From an uncultured Bacteroidota bacterium (GTDB lineage Bacteria > Bacteroidota > Bacteroidia > Flavobacteriales > UBA7312), in the NCBI GenBank assembly GCA_902580855.1, contig CACHMF010000005.1, positions 1 to 57,277 on the forward strand: a stretch of DNA of 57,277 nucleotides. Direction: 5' to 3'. The position numbers were made by a program, and so were the translations under genes. This document shows, in pieces, positions 26,201 to 35,539 of the stretch. The notes beneath the pieces are model-generated. The model ran no database searches, was not told the DNA's origin, and saw only the letters and a program-made list of their open reading frames with translations. Each line of letters starts with the position of its first letter. Within the stretch, counting starts at the first letter, position 1.

Positions 26201-27121
26201 TTATAACTTGAAATTATAGTTCCATAGTTTGAAATCGGCATGTTCTGGTTTTGCAAAAGGAATATCCCAAAAACCATTATAATGAATGTAGGAAGGAACT
26301 AATTCTGTATCTGCATAATCCATATAAACCTCTACGCTTACATCTAAATCAATAAACCAATATCGATATGACATTATATACTTTCGATACATAACATTAA
26401 ATGTTTTTTTGTCAAAATAAGACACTAACTCCCTGATGAGCACTTGTTCTTCATCTTTCTTTTCCAATCCTTCCTTCATGCGGACTGTGAAGCTGTAACA
26501 ATCTATGGAATCTTGAAATATTTCTTGAGAGATTAGATAATCGTAATACTGTTGCATGTCAATATCGAAGACTGCTAATTTTTTTTTATTTTTACTATTT
26601 CCTGCTTCTACATCTCCAGATCCAATGCTGAAAACAATGGTTTTAGCATCTTCTTCATTTTGTTTGTTTTCATCTTCTATTCCTTTTTCTCCATTTCTCG
26701 CAAATTTGGTAACACCAATTGTGTCTTTAGGAAAGAAAATTTTATCGAAAAATTTTGGTGTGTAATGGCGATATTCACCTTTTCTGTTAAAGATTCTTCC
26801 GTCATCAAAAGTAGAGTCAATATGAACTATTAATTGCTCATTGGTAATTACATATTTTCCAGATCTGAATAATGAGCCTAAAACCTCACCACTTTTTTTC
26901 AACACCTTTAAATCACTATGGTAATTATGATTATAGTATCTTAAATTTTTAAATCCTTGATAAAAGGTAGTGTCTGTTTTTACATAATGAATAAACTCTT
27001 CTACGCTAAATCCATCCTTTACCGCTGTAATCATTACAGAATCTAGCATCACAGATTTAACCACTCCATTTTGAGCCAAAGAAAAGAATGGAAACAAGAA
27101 CAATAAAAGTGTTTTCTTCAT
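26201..27121 (-). CDS. Secreted protein of unknown function
   Basis: 306 residues. It has a signal peptide (1-16, ending SLAQ), then SVMLDSVMITAVKDGFSVEEFIHYVKTD, which resembles the start of Bacteroidota proteins that follow a carboxypeptidase-like beta domain. The region FYQGFKNLRYYNHNYHSDLKVLKKSGE and the C-terminal FWDIPFAKPEHADFKLWNYNF suggest a conserved family that I cannot name. It contains an acidic or charged stretch (ENKQNEEDAK, NSKNKKK) near 150-175. It is convergent with trxB, and its start lies 16 nt downstream of the rnpB terminator, so it may have its own promoter or use read-through. Confidence 0.75.
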   Translation of the reverse strand: MKKTLLLFLFPFFSLAQNGVVKSVMLDSVMITAVKDGFSVEEFIHYVKTDTTFYQGFKNLRYYNHNYHSDLKVLKKSGEVLGSLFRSGKYVITNEQLIVHIDSTFDDGRIFNRKGEYRHYTPKFFDKIFFPKDTIGVTKFARNGEKGIEDENKQNEEDAKTIVFSIGSGDVEAGNSKNKKKLAVFDIDMQQYYDYLISQEIFQDSIDCYSFTVRMKEGLEKKDEEQVLIRELVSYFDKKTFNVMYRKYIMSYRYWFIDLDVSVEVYMDYADTELVPSYIHYNGFWDIPFAKPEHADFKLWNYNFKL

Positions 27122-27136
27122 TTGTCAAATATCTAT

Positions 27137-27163
27137 AAAAAAAAGCTGCCCACGAGGGGCAGC
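27137..27163 (-). terminator. rnpB terminator
   Basis: On the minus strand GCTGCCC CTCGT GGGCAGC is followed by eight Ts (27137-27144), immediately after the RNase P 3' end. Confidence 0.9.
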
Positions 27164-27165
27164 AT

Positions 27166-27456
27166 GCAATAAATCGTAAGCCGGATTCTGTTCCCAAAAA
27201 GGGCACTATCATTTATCTATGCTTTGCATTACTGCAAAGCTAAAGCTGCCTACCCCCCAAGATTGAACGAGCCATTCCTGTTCTTGGTATACATGGCATT
27301 GCACCGCATAGAGTTTACCTGGTTTCACTACAGCCGCACTGTACTTGCTTTCTGTTGCACTAGTCCTCATCTTTCAATGGACGGATGTTATCCGCTATGC
27401 TGCTCTATGGTGTCCGGACTTTCCTCTTCTGTAGAAGCGATAGCGTCCTTTATTGC
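27166..27456 (-). ncRNA. rnpB: RNase P RNA, class A
   Basis: Minus strand. It contains GAGGAAAGTCCGGACACC near the 5' end (conserved region I) and ACAGAATCCGGCTTA near the 3' end (conserved region V). The ends are set by an 8-bp P1 helix: GCAATAAA (27456-27449) pairs with TTTATTGC (27173-27166). That gives about 291 nt, on the short side for bacterial class A RNA. It is the catalytic RNA that removes tRNA 5' leaders. A TATTTTTG box (27462-27469) sits upstream and a strong terminator downstream. Loop architecture was not folded in full. Confidence 0.93.
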
Positions 27457-27461
27457 TGTGG

Positions 27462-27469
27462 CAAAAATA
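27462..27469 (-). promoter_or_regulatory. Promoter -7 box TATTTTTG for rnpB
   Basis: Perfect TAnnTTTG on the minus strand, 5 nt before the predicted P1 5' end, consistent with a transcription start at about 27456. Confidence 0.6.
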
Positions 27470-27491
27470 AGAATTTACTACCTTTATACGC

Positions 27492-27869
27492 ATGAAGAAA
27501 ATAATTTCCACAGAAGACGCTCCAGTAGCTATTGGTCCTTATAGCCAGGCAGTATTAGCAGGAGGTGTTTTATATACCGCTGGACAAATAGCAATTATTC
27601 CTGAAACAGGAGAACTTAACCTGAGCAATATAACTGCGGAAACGCATCAAGTAATGAAGAACTTAGAGGCTGTTTTGTCAGCTGCAGAAATGGATTTTTC
27701 TAATGTTATGAAGTGTACAATTTTTTTGAAAGACATGAATCAGTACGCTGAAATTAATGCCGTTTATACGCAATACTTTTCAGAAAACCCTCCTGCAAGA
27801 GAGGCAGTTCAGGTTTCTCGTTTGCCTAAAGATGTAAATGTGGAGATATCGCTTATAGCAGTGTCTTAA
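27492..27869 (+). CDS. ridA: RidA/YjgF family reactive-intermediate deaminase
   Basis: 125 residues, full family length. Signature pieces: APVAIGPYSQAV (10-21), LYTAGQIAI, TFL-like KCTIFLKDMNQYAEINAVY and the catalytic-Arg segment NPPAREAVQVSRLPKD. The trimeric cytosolic enzyme hydrolyses enamine/imine intermediates from PLP-enzyme reactions. Divergent from rnpB; a near-consensus box TACCTTTA (27479-27486) lies just before the ATG, suggesting a very short leader. No other gene in the strand unit. Confidence 0.95.
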   Translation: MKKIISTEDAPVAIGPYSQAVLAGGVLYTAGQIAIIPETGELNLSNITAETHQVMKNLEAVLSAAEMDFSNVMKCTIFLKDMNQYAEINAVYTQYFSENPPAREAVQVSRLPKDVNVEISLIAVS

Positions 27870-27974
27870 GGTTGGTTGAAAACTCTGTTAATAATCCTTG
27901 CTAAAAATTCCTTTCTAACTAGATTGGTTTTATAAATTTATTGTTTCTTAAAGTATTCGTTTAAAAGCGCTTTA

Positions 27975-29828
27975 ATGGCAGAAACTCAATATACAGAAGA
28001 TAGTATACGTTCTCTTGATTGGAAAGAACATATCCGATTAAGGCCTGGTATGTATATCGGTAAGCTTGGAGATGGATCATCTTCTGATGACGGTATTTAT
28101 ATTCTTCTAAAAGAGGTTATAGATAACTGTATTGATGAGTTTGTGATGGGAAATGGAAAATCCATAGAAGTTTCCATTAGAGACAAAAAGGTCACTATTC
28201 GCGATTTTGGCAGAGGAATTCCTCTAGGTAAGCTAGTTGATGTTGTTTCAAAGATTAATACTGGAGCAAAATACGATTCGAAGGTTTTTAAGAAATCTGT
28301 TGGTCTTAATGGGGTAGGAACAAAAGCAGTAAATGCATTGTCTCATTATTTTCGTATTCAATCCATAAGAGATAATCAAAGTAAGCTTGTAGAATTTGAA
28401 AGAGGAATTGTAACAAATGATGAGTCTATTCAAGAAAGCTCTCAACGCAAAGGAACTAAAGTTTCTTTTATTGCTGATGAAGAAATTTTCGGAAACTATC
28501 GTTTTGTTAACGAGTATGTTGAGAAAATGCTTTGGAATTATTGTTATCTAAACCCAGGTTTAACAATTGTATATAATGGCGAAAAGCTATATTCGGAAAA
28601 TGGATTAAAAGATTTGTTAGAACAAAATATAGATTCTAAAATTACTTATCCAATCATTCACTTAAATGGGGAAGATATTGAGGTTGCAATGACGCATTCA
28701 CATCAAGGGTATGGCGAGCAATATCATTCTTTTGTTAACGGACAACATACTACACAAGGAGGTACGCATCAAGCAGCTTTTAGAGAAGCTGTTGTGAAAA
28801 CAGTTCGTGAGTTTTACAACAAAAACTTTGATGCTGTAGATATTAGGCAAAGTATTATTGCAGCGGTAAGTGTTAAAGTAATGGAGCCTGTTTTTGAATC
28901 TCAAACTAAAACGAAGTTAGGTTCAACAGAAATGGGGCCAGGCTTGTCTTCTGTTCGAGGTTTTATCAATGATTTTTTGAAGAAACATCTTGATAATTAT
29001 CTTCATAAAAACCCAATAGCTGCCGAAGCCTTGCTGAAGAAAATTATTTTAGCAGAGAAAGAGCGTAAAGCAATGGCTGGAGTAAAAAAACTAGCTAGAG
29101 AAAGAGCTAAAAAAGCCAACCTTCACAACAGGAAATTAAGAGATTGTCGTATTCACTACAACGATATTAAGAAAGAAGAGCGATTAGATACCACCTTGTT
29201 TATTACCGAGGGGGATTCTGCTTCTGGCTCAATTACTAAGGTGAGAAATGTAAATACACAAGCTGTTTTTAGCTTGAAGGGTAAGCCATTAAACTCTTAT
29301 GGTTTAACGAAAAAGATTGTATACGAAAACGAAGAGTTTAATTTACTACAAGCAGCTCTTAACATAGAAGATGGTTTGGAAGGTTTGCGTTACAATAATG
29401 TTGTTATTGCTACCGATGCCGATGTAGATGGTATGCATATTAGATTATTGTTGATCACCTTCTTCTTGCAGTTTTTCCCTGATTTGATTAGAGAAGGACA
29501 TTTGTATATTCTCGAAACCCCTTTGTTCAGAGTTCGTAACAAGAAAGAGACCTTTTATTGCTATTCTGAAGAAGAAAAAAGAGCTGCTATGCAAAAGATT
29601 GGAAAAAGACCTGAGGTAACTCGATTCAAAGGATTAGGTGAGATATCTCCAAATGAGTTTAAACATTTTATAGGCAAAGAAATGCGATTAGAACCCATTA
29701 TTATTGGAAAAGAAGCTAGTGTTGAGGAGATTTTAACTTTTTACATGGGTAAAAACACAGTGAACAGACAGGAGTTTATTATTGACAATCTGAGAGTTGA
29801 AAAAGATTTGGTAGAGGATGAGAGTTAA
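27975..29828 (+). CDS. parE: DNA topoisomerase IV subunit B
   Basis: 617 residues. GHKL ATPase: N-box [11 protein letters not shown] (46-56), G1 DFGRGIP (77-83), G2 GLNGVGTKA (110-118), and QTKTKLGS with the ATP-contacting Lys. Transducer follows, then TOPRIM with TEGDSASGS and [10 protein letters not shown] metal-binding acids, and the PLR-like end. GyrB is longer in most bacteria; the partner ParC two genes on supports topoisomerase IV, which separates replicated chromosomes. The start codon of the next small gene lies 11 nt inside its 3' end, so the three genes are probably one operon. Confidence 0.93.
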   Translation: MAETQYTEDSIRSLDWKEHIRLRPGMYIGKLGDGSSSDDGIYILLKEVIDNCIDEFVMGNGKSIEVSIRDKKVTIRDFGRGIPLGKLVDVVSKINTGAKYDSKVFKKSVGLNGVGTKAVNALSHYFRIQSIRDNQSKLVEFERGIVTNDESIQESSQRKGTKVSFIADEEIFGNYRFVNEYVEKMLWNYCYLNPGLTIVYNGEKLYSENGLKDLLEQNIDSKITYPIIHLNGEDIEVAMTHSHQGYGEQYHSFVNGQHTTQGGTHQAAFREAVVKTVREFYNKNFDAVDIRQSIIAAVSVKVMEPVFESQTKTKLGSTEMGPGLSSVRGFINDFLKKHLDNYLHKNPIAAEALLKKIILAEKERKAMAGVKKLARERAKKANLHNRKLRDCRIHYNDIKKEERLDTTLFITEGDSASGSITKVRNVNTQAVFSLKGKPLNSYGLTKKIVYENEEFNLLQAALNIEDGLEGLRYNNVVIATDADVDGMHIRLLLITFFLQFFPDLIREGHLYILETPLFRVRNKKETFYCYSEEEKRAAMQKIGKRPEVTRFKGLGEISPNEFKHFIGKEMRLEPIIIGKEASVEEILTFYMGKNTVNRQEFIIDNLRVEKDLVEDES

Positions 29829-30309
29829 AAATATTATAGCTAGAAGAACCTTTTCAATAGTAAAAGTTTTGTATTTTATTTTTGGAATGTGTATTGCACT
29901 TCCCTTATTTATTGTGTTAACCACAGAGGGAAGTATTAAAGAGATGCTTGTAGCTAGCTGGGAGTTTTCAATAGTCTTATTTATTATTCCAGTTTTGACA
30001 TCTACTACTGGCTTATATCACTTCTTCTTTACCGATGATATGTATGTGGTTAAAATTCGTGGAAAATGTGTTGCGTTGGGTAATTACTTCAAGAGTTACA
30101 ATAATAACATAGAATTACCAAGAGATCATTTTGTTTCTTTTAGTGAAAATCAGTCTTTCTTTGGTTTAAAAAAAGAGATTAATATTGAGTTTTTATTACA
30201 TAATAAAATTCGCAAACAAAAATTTAACACATCGATGTTAAGCAAAAAACAATATAGACTTTTAATAGAGTACTTGAGCGATATTATTAAGGACAACAAG
30301 ACACTGTAA
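29818..30309 (+). CDS. Small membrane protein between parE and parC (possible PH-like domain)
   Basis: 163 residues, overlapping parE by 11 bp. Two membrane helices (about 14-34 and 48-68) precede a soluble half with alternating strands ([56 protein letters not shown]) and an end helix. That pattern resembles bacterial PH-like (bPH) domains, but I do not recognise a named family. The parC start is 8 nt after its stop, so it is co-expressed with topoisomerase IV. Whether it affects the enzyme or just shares the operon is unknown. Confidence 0.75.
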   Translation: MRVKNIIARRTFSIVKVLYFIFGMCIALPLFIVLTTEGSIKEMLVASWEFSIVLFIIPVLTSTTGLYHFFFTDDMYVVKIRGKCVALGNYFKSYNNNIELPRDHFVSFSENQSFFGLKKEINIEFLLHNKIRKQKFNTSMLSKKQYRLLIEYLSDIIKDNKTL

Positions 30310-30317
30310 ATTTATAG

Positions 30318-32945
30318 ATGGAAGAAAATTCAGAACAAATACAGGATGTTTTACATGTGTCGGGCATGTATAAAAATTGGTTTTTAGATTACGCATCCTA
30401 TGTGATTCTTGAACGCTCTGTACCTCTAATAGAAGATGGATTAAAACCAGTTCAAAGAAGAATACTTCACTCTTTAAAAGAACTTGATGACGGAAGATAT
30501 CATAAAGTAGCTAATGTTATTGGTCATACAATGAAATACCATCCTCATGGAGATGCTTCTATAGGTGATGCTATGGTTCAAATTGGACAAAAGAATCTAT
30601 TACTTGACATGCAGGGCAATTGGGGGAATACCATGACAGGTGATAGAGCTGCTGCATCAAGATATATTGAAGTGCGGCTTAGTAAGTTTGCTCTTGATGT
30701 GGTATATAATCCAAAAATTACTAAATGGAACGCATCATATGATGGAAGAGGGAAGGAGCCGGTATCTTTACCAATAAAGTTTCCACTATTACTTGCTCAA
30801 GGTGTTGAAGGAATTGCTGTCGGATTGTCAACTAAAATTTTACCTCATAACTTCATTGAACTTATAGACGCTTCCATTAAAGTTTTGAAAGGAGTTAAAC
30901 CAAGAATTATGCCAGACTTTCCTTCAGGTGGAATGGCAGATTTTAGCGCATATAATGATGGTAAGAGAGGAGGTAAGGTAAGAGTAAGAGCTAAAATTTC
31001 TATAGAAGATAAAAAGACTCTGAAAATAACAGAGTTGCCGTTTGCTACTACTACTACCACGCTAATCAACTCTATTATTAAAGCTAATGAAAAAGGGAAG
31101 ATTAAAATCAAGAAAATAGAAGATAATACTTCAGAGAATGTAGAGATATTAGTGCATCTTCCCGTAGGGATTTCTCCTGACAAAACAATTGATGCTTTGT
31201 ATTCATTTACAGATTGTGAAATCTCTATTTCTCCACTTGGCTGTGTTATAGAAGAGGATAAGCCTAGATTTATTGGTGTAAGTGAAATGCTTCAAGTGTC
31301 AACACAACATACTTTAGATTTATTAAAAGCAGAACTTAAGGTCAATTTAAAAGAACTACAAGAAAAGTGGCATTTTTCTTCCTTAGAGAAAATTTTTATT
31401 GAAAATCGTATTTATAGAGATATTGAAGAGTGCGAAACATGGGAGTCTGTTTTAGAGGCTATATATAAAGGACTAAAACCTCATATTAAGCATTTGCTCA
31501 GAGGGGTGACAGATGAAGATGTAGTCCGTTTAACAGAAATCAAGATTAAAAGAATATCCAAGTTTGATTCTATTAAGGCAGATGAGGATATTGTGAAGTT
31601 GGAAGAACAAATTGATGAAATTAAACATCATTTGAACAATCTAGTGGATTACGCTGTAGATTACTTTAAAAATATCAAGAAAAAATATGGAGAAGGTAGG
31701 GAGCGTAAAACAGAAATCAAGACTTTTGACAATATTGTTGCAGCAAAAGTAGTAGCTAAAAATCAAAAACTCTATGTAAATAGGGAGGAGGGTTTTATTG
31801 GGACAACAATGCGTAAAGATGAATTTGTTTGCGAATGTTCTGATATAGATGATATCATCGTTTTCCGCAAAGATGGAAAAATGATGGTGACTAAAGTAGA
31901 CAAAAAAACTTTTGTTGGGAAAGATATATTGCATGTAGCAATCTTTAAAAAGAAAGACGAGCGCACTACATATAACATGATCTATAAAGATACTGGAAGT
32001 GGTAAATCTTTCATGAAAAGATTTCATGTTACCAGTATTACAAGAGACAAGGAGTATGAATTAGCTAAAGGCAGCAAACCTCAGGTAGTATATTTTACAG
32101 CCAATCCAAATGGGGAGGCAGAAGTTGTAACGGTACATTTAAGAGCGCTTCAAAAATTGAAAAAACTACGTTTTGATATAGATTTTTCTGAGTTAGCAAT
32201 TAAAGGAAGGGGTGCGGGAGGTAATCTTGTCAGTAAAAACCCAATCAAGCGTATCGAATTGAAAGAAGGAGGTGTATCCACATTATCTGCAAGAAAAATC
32301 TGGTATGATGATAAGGTGATGCGCTTAAATGTTGATGGAATTGGAACATTCTTGGGAGAGTTTCAAGCTGATGACAAGATTCTAGTGGTTAGGCAAGATG
32401 GCACATGTCAGCTTATTGGTTTCGAATTGTCTACCCGATTCACTGATGATATGGTCATTATTGAAAAATGGAAGAAGAAACATCCAATTTCTGCAATTTA
32501 TTATGATGGCTCTAAAGAACGATATTTCGTGAAAAGATTCCTTCTAGAAACTAGTGATAAAGTAGTTGGTTTTATTTCTGAAAATGAAAGATCGCATTTA
32601 GAATTGGTTTCAACTGAAGAGTTTCCAGTTGTTGAAATTATTTACAAAAAAGAAAAAGGGAAAGATCGAAAAATAGAGCAAATTAATCTTTCGGAATTCA
32701 TAGCTATAAAAGGAGTTAGTGCACAGGGAAATAAATTGACCAATAATAAAATAAATGAAATTAACTTATTAAAAACTAAACGTTTATCAGTGCAAGAGGA
32801 AAAGGAAGAAGATACAGAAGAAGTAATAGTCGAGAAACAAAAAGATTTTTTAGAAAAAAATGAAAAGAAGAAGGAATCAATAGAAACCAAAAAAATTGTT
32901 ATTGATGAGAATAGTACGGATAATCAGTTTAAACTTGAATTATAA
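30318..32945 (+). CDS. parC: DNA topoisomerase IV subunit A
   Basis: 875 residues. The winged-helix breakage domain includes HPHGDASIGDAM (75-86, with the quinolone-pocket Ser81 and Asp84 equivalents in their sensitive-type identities) and AAASRYIEVRL with catalytic Tyr116. Tower and coiled-coil follow (about 340-480), then a C-terminal beta-pinwheel (about 490-780) and a charged low-complexity tail (EEKEEDTEEVIVEKQKDF). It forms ParC2ParE2, passing one DNA duplex through another. The pinwheel lacks an obvious GyrA box. It ends at a hairpin terminator. Confidence 0.93.
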   Translation: MEENSEQIQDVLHVSGMYKNWFLDYASYVILERSVPLIEDGLKPVQRRILHSLKELDDGRYHKVANVIGHTMKYHPHGDASIGDAMVQIGQKNLLLDMQGNWGNTMTGDRAAASRYIEVRLSKFALDVVYNPKITKWNASYDGRGKEPVSLPIKFPLLLAQGVEGIAVGLSTKILPHNFIELIDASIKVLKGVKPRIMPDFPSGGMADFSAYNDGKRGGKVRVRAKISIEDKKTLKITELPFATTTTTLINSIIKANEKGKIKIKKIEDNTSENVEILVHLPVGISPDKTIDALYSFTDCEISISPLGCVIEEDKPRFIGVSEMLQVSTQHTLDLLKAELKVNLKELQEKWHFSSLEKIFIENRIYRDIEECETWESVLEAIYKGLKPHIKHLLRGVTDEDVVRLTEIKIKRISKFDSIKADEDIVKLEEQIDEIKHHLNNLVDYAVDYFKNIKKKYGEGRERKTEIKTFDNIVAAKVVAKNQKLYVNREEGFIGTTMRKDEFVCECSDIDDIIVFRKDGKMMVTKVDKKTFVGKDILHVAIFKKKDERTTYNMIYKDTGSGKSFMKRFHVTSITRDKEYELAKGSKPQVVYFTANPNGEAEVVTVHLRALQKLKKLRFDIDFSELAIKGRGAGGNLVSKNPIKRIELKEGGVSTLSARKIWYDDKVMRLNVDGIGTFLGEFQADDKILVVRQDGTCQLIGFELSTRFTDDMVIIEKWKKKHPISAIYYDGSKERYFVKRFLLETSDKVVGFISENERSHLELVSTEEFPVVEIIYKKEKGKDRKIEQINLSEFIAIKGVSAQGNKLTNNKINEINLLKTKRLSVQEEKEEDTEEVIVEKQKDFLEKNEKKKESIETKKIVIDENSTDNQFKLEL

Positions 32946-32989
32946 TTGAGTCCGTAAGTTTTAATAATTGATTAACAACTAAGTAATAT

Positions 32990-33020
32990 ATTAAGCTCTA
33001 TCTTTAGGGCTTAATTTTTA
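32990..33020 (+). terminator. Terminator after parC
   Basis: ATTAAGCTC (32990-32998) pairs with GGGCTTAAT (33007-33015, one G-U) across an 8-nt loop, followed by TTTTA. The loop contains TATCTTTA, a 7/8 promoter-box match that may serve the next gene. Confidence 0.65.
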
Positions 33021-33021
33021 A

Positions 33022-35505
33022 ATGATTATGAAAAACTTTTTATACATTTTATTCGTGATGGTATATTCTTTGCAGATTACAGCTCAAAGCGCAATGAACA
33101 TGGGCCTAGTAGGTAGTTATACATACTCAAACAATGAATGTAGTGATATTTGGGGATATGTTGATTCTACAGGAAATGAATATGCTCTTGTTGGGTTAAG
33201 GAATGGTTTCTCTGTTGTAGATTTATCATCACCTAGTAATCCTAATCAAAACTTTTTTATTGCTGGAGCGCAATCTATTTGGAGGGATATAAAAGTATGG
33301 AATAACTATGCGTTTATTACGTGCGATCAAGGAACAGATGGCTTACTCATTGTTGACTTAAATGATATGTCTGGAAATACCTACGTATATACCACTATAG
33401 ATCAAAATGGACAAAATATGTTTACGCATGCTCATAACATATACATTGATGAGTTTGGAAAGGCTTATATTTTTGGAGGAGATGTTGGTACTGTTGGTGG
33501 TGCTTTAATTTTAGATGTTAATTCGGTAAATTTAACTAATGGAAATGTTGTCCTTCCTTCAATAATAGGATTATTTGATACATACTATTTGCATGACGGA
33601 ATGGCTAGAGGAGATACACTCTGGGGTGCTGCCATTTACCAAGGAAACTTTTATGCAATAGATGTTTCTACGCCATCGACACCTGTTATCATGAATAATG
33701 GTGTTGCTTTCCATTCAACACCAGATAACTTTACACATAATTGTTGGATTTCTGATGATGGAAATACTCTGTATACGACGGATGAAGTAAGTGGTGCTTA
33801 TTTGGGTGCCTATGATGTTTCAGATCTAAATAATATTTATGAGGTTGATAGAATTCAATCTAGTCCTGGAAGCGGTGTTATACCACATAATACGCATGTT
33901 TTAGGTGATTTTATTGTTACTTCTTATTACCGTGATGGAATTACAGTACATGATGTAACCTATCCCAACAATATGATTGAGGTAGCATATTATGATCAAT
34001 ATGCAGGAAGTGGAAATGGATTTGATGGTTCATGGGGAGCTTATCCATGGCTCCCGTCTGGTTTAATTTTATCTTCAGATATTAATAGTGGGCCTAACGG
34101 AGAAGGAATGCTGTTGGTTTTAGAACCATCCTTTCAGCAAGCTTGTTATTTAGAAGGGAATATATATAACACTTCCGGTCAAAATATTTCTGGAGCTACT
34201 GTTGAAATACTTACAACAAATACCTCTGCAAACAGTAATCTAAATGGTTATTATTTTACTGGAACAGCTAATAGTGGTCAATATCTTGTTGTTTTTTCAG
34301 CACCAGGTTATTTTTCTGATACATTGAATGTAGGTTTACAAAATGGTGTATTAACTGTGTTAAATGACACACTGGTTTCAATGACTCCAATTTCAGTTAG
34401 TGGTCAAGTTTTGGATGATTTGGGACAAGGAATAGCTAATGCTCAAGTTTCAATAGTTAATAATGGGTTTGGGGTAAATACATTGACTTATACTGATGCT
34501 AATGGAATTTATACGTTAGATACTGCTTATACAGGATTGTATGATGTACAAGTAGGCTCCTGGGGTTATAATACTTTTTGCGATATTATTGAAATAGATA
34601 ATAATGGTAATATGATTAATATTACATTATCAAAAGGATATTATGATGACTTCACCTTTGATTTCGGATGGACAACATCTAGTAACGCAACATCTGGTGA
34701 GTGGGTAAGAGATAAGCCTAACGGGACAAGTAATAATGGAGTTTATTTTCAAACTGATGAAGATGTATTAGTTGATTGTTCTAACAAATGTTTTGTAACT
34801 GGTAATACATCAAACTCTCAATTTTGGGATGATATTGTTAATGATGGCAATGTTACTTTATTCTCTCCAATTTTTGATTTAACAACTTATAATAATCCAG
34901 TAATAAATTATTATAGATGGTTTGCTAATTCAGGTTGGCCAGGATCAACACCTGATGACAGTTTGATCATCTCTATATTCAATGGTAATAATAGTGAAGT
35001 TTTAGAAATTGTTACCGCAAATTCTAATACATTAAACCAGTGGCATTATAACACAGCATCTATAAATATACCTTTAACATCAAATATGCAATTGCAAGTG
35101 TATACTGCAGATTTAAATGATCCTCATATAGTTGAAGCGGCTTTTGATTTGTTTCAAATAGAAGAATTAAGTGTTTTTCATGATTGGGAATGTATTGCAG
35201 GATCATGTATTGAATTAGGTGGTAATGCTGGCTCATTTTTATCAGAAGCAGATTGTTTACAATCATGTGTACAAAGTTCTATTTCAGATATAAATAATAA
35301 TATTGTGTTTCCAAATCCTACAAAATCTAATATTCAATTGGTTTCTAGTTACATAGGTATTGTTTATGTTAAAGATTCTATGGGAAAAGTGCTACAAATT
35401 CTAGAAAAAAAAGAAGATATTCTTAACATAAGCTTGAACGACTACTCACCTGGAATATACATTATAGATACAGCTGAAGAAAAATTAAAAATAGTCAAAC
35501 AATAA
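33022..35505 (+). CDS. Choice-of-anchor B family T9SS secreted protein
   Basis: 827 residues. A signal peptide (start at the ATG at 33022 or 33028, cleavage after TAQ) precedes a choice-of-anchor B domain of LVIVD-type blades (about 25-370: YALVGLRNGFSVVDLSSPSN, NGLLIVDLNDM-like repeats, AHNIYIDEFGKAYIFGGD, MARGDTLWGAAIYQGNFYAID). Two carboxypeptidase-regulatory-like beta domains follow (about 375-530), a lectin-like region and a cysteine motif near 725-755, then a type A T9SS sorting domain (FPNPTKSNIQL, YSPGIYIIDTAEEKLKIVKQ). It should be exported and held on the cell surface; function is unknown. Monocistronic, ending at a strong terminator. Confidence 0.88.
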   Translation: MIMKNFLYILFVMVYSLQITAQSAMNMGLVGSYTYSNNECSDIWGYVDSTGNEYALVGLRNGFSVVDLSSPSNPNQNFFIAGAQSIWRDIKVWNNYAFITCDQGTDGLLIVDLNDMSGNTYVYTTIDQNGQNMFTHAHNIYIDEFGKAYIFGGDVGTVGGALILDVNSVNLTNGNVVLPSIIGLFDTYYLHDGMARGDTLWGAAIYQGNFYAIDVSTPSTPVIMNNGVAFHSTPDNFTHNCWISDDGNTLYTTDEVSGAYLGAYDVSDLNNIYEVDRIQSSPGSGVIPHNTHVLGDFIVTSYYRDGITVHDVTYPNNMIEVAYYDQYAGSGNGFDGSWGAYPWLPSGLILSSDINSGPNGEGMLLVLEPSFQQACYLEGNIYNTSGQNISGATVEILTTNTSANSNLNGYYFTGTANSGQYLVVFSAPGYFSDTLNVGLQNGVLTVLNDTLVSMTPISVSGQVLDDLGQGIANAQVSIVNNGFGVNTLTYTDANGIYTLDTAYTGLYDVQVGSWGYNTFCDIIEIDNNGNMINITLSKGYYDDFTFDFGWTTSSNATSGEWVRDKPNGTSNNGVYFQTDEDVLVDCSNKCFVTGNTSNSQFWDDIVNDGNVTLFSPIFDLTTYNNPVINYYRWFANSGWPGSTPDDSLIISIFNGNNSEVLEIVTANSNTLNQWHYNTASINIPLTSNMQLQVYTADLNDPHIVEAAFDLFQIEELSVFHDWECIAGSCIELGGNAGSFLSEADCLQSCVQSSISDINNNIVFPNPTKSNIQLVSSYIGIVYVKDSMGKVLQILEKKEDILNISLNDYSPGIYIIDTAEEKLKIVKQ

Positions 35506-35510
35506 TTTTA

Positions 35511-35537
35511 AACCCCTATTTAGTTAGGGGTTTTTAT
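35511..35537 (+). terminator. Terminator after the choice-of-anchor B gene
   Basis: AACCCCTA (35511-35518) pairs perfectly with TAGGGGTT (35525-35532), 6-nt loop, followed by TTTATTT. Confidence 0.88.
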
Positions 35538-35539
35538 TT

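Noticed and set aside
27224-27544. 106-codon plus-strand frame
   Set aside because: It lies across the RNase P RNA (minus strand) and into ridA; the RNA signatures explain the sequence.
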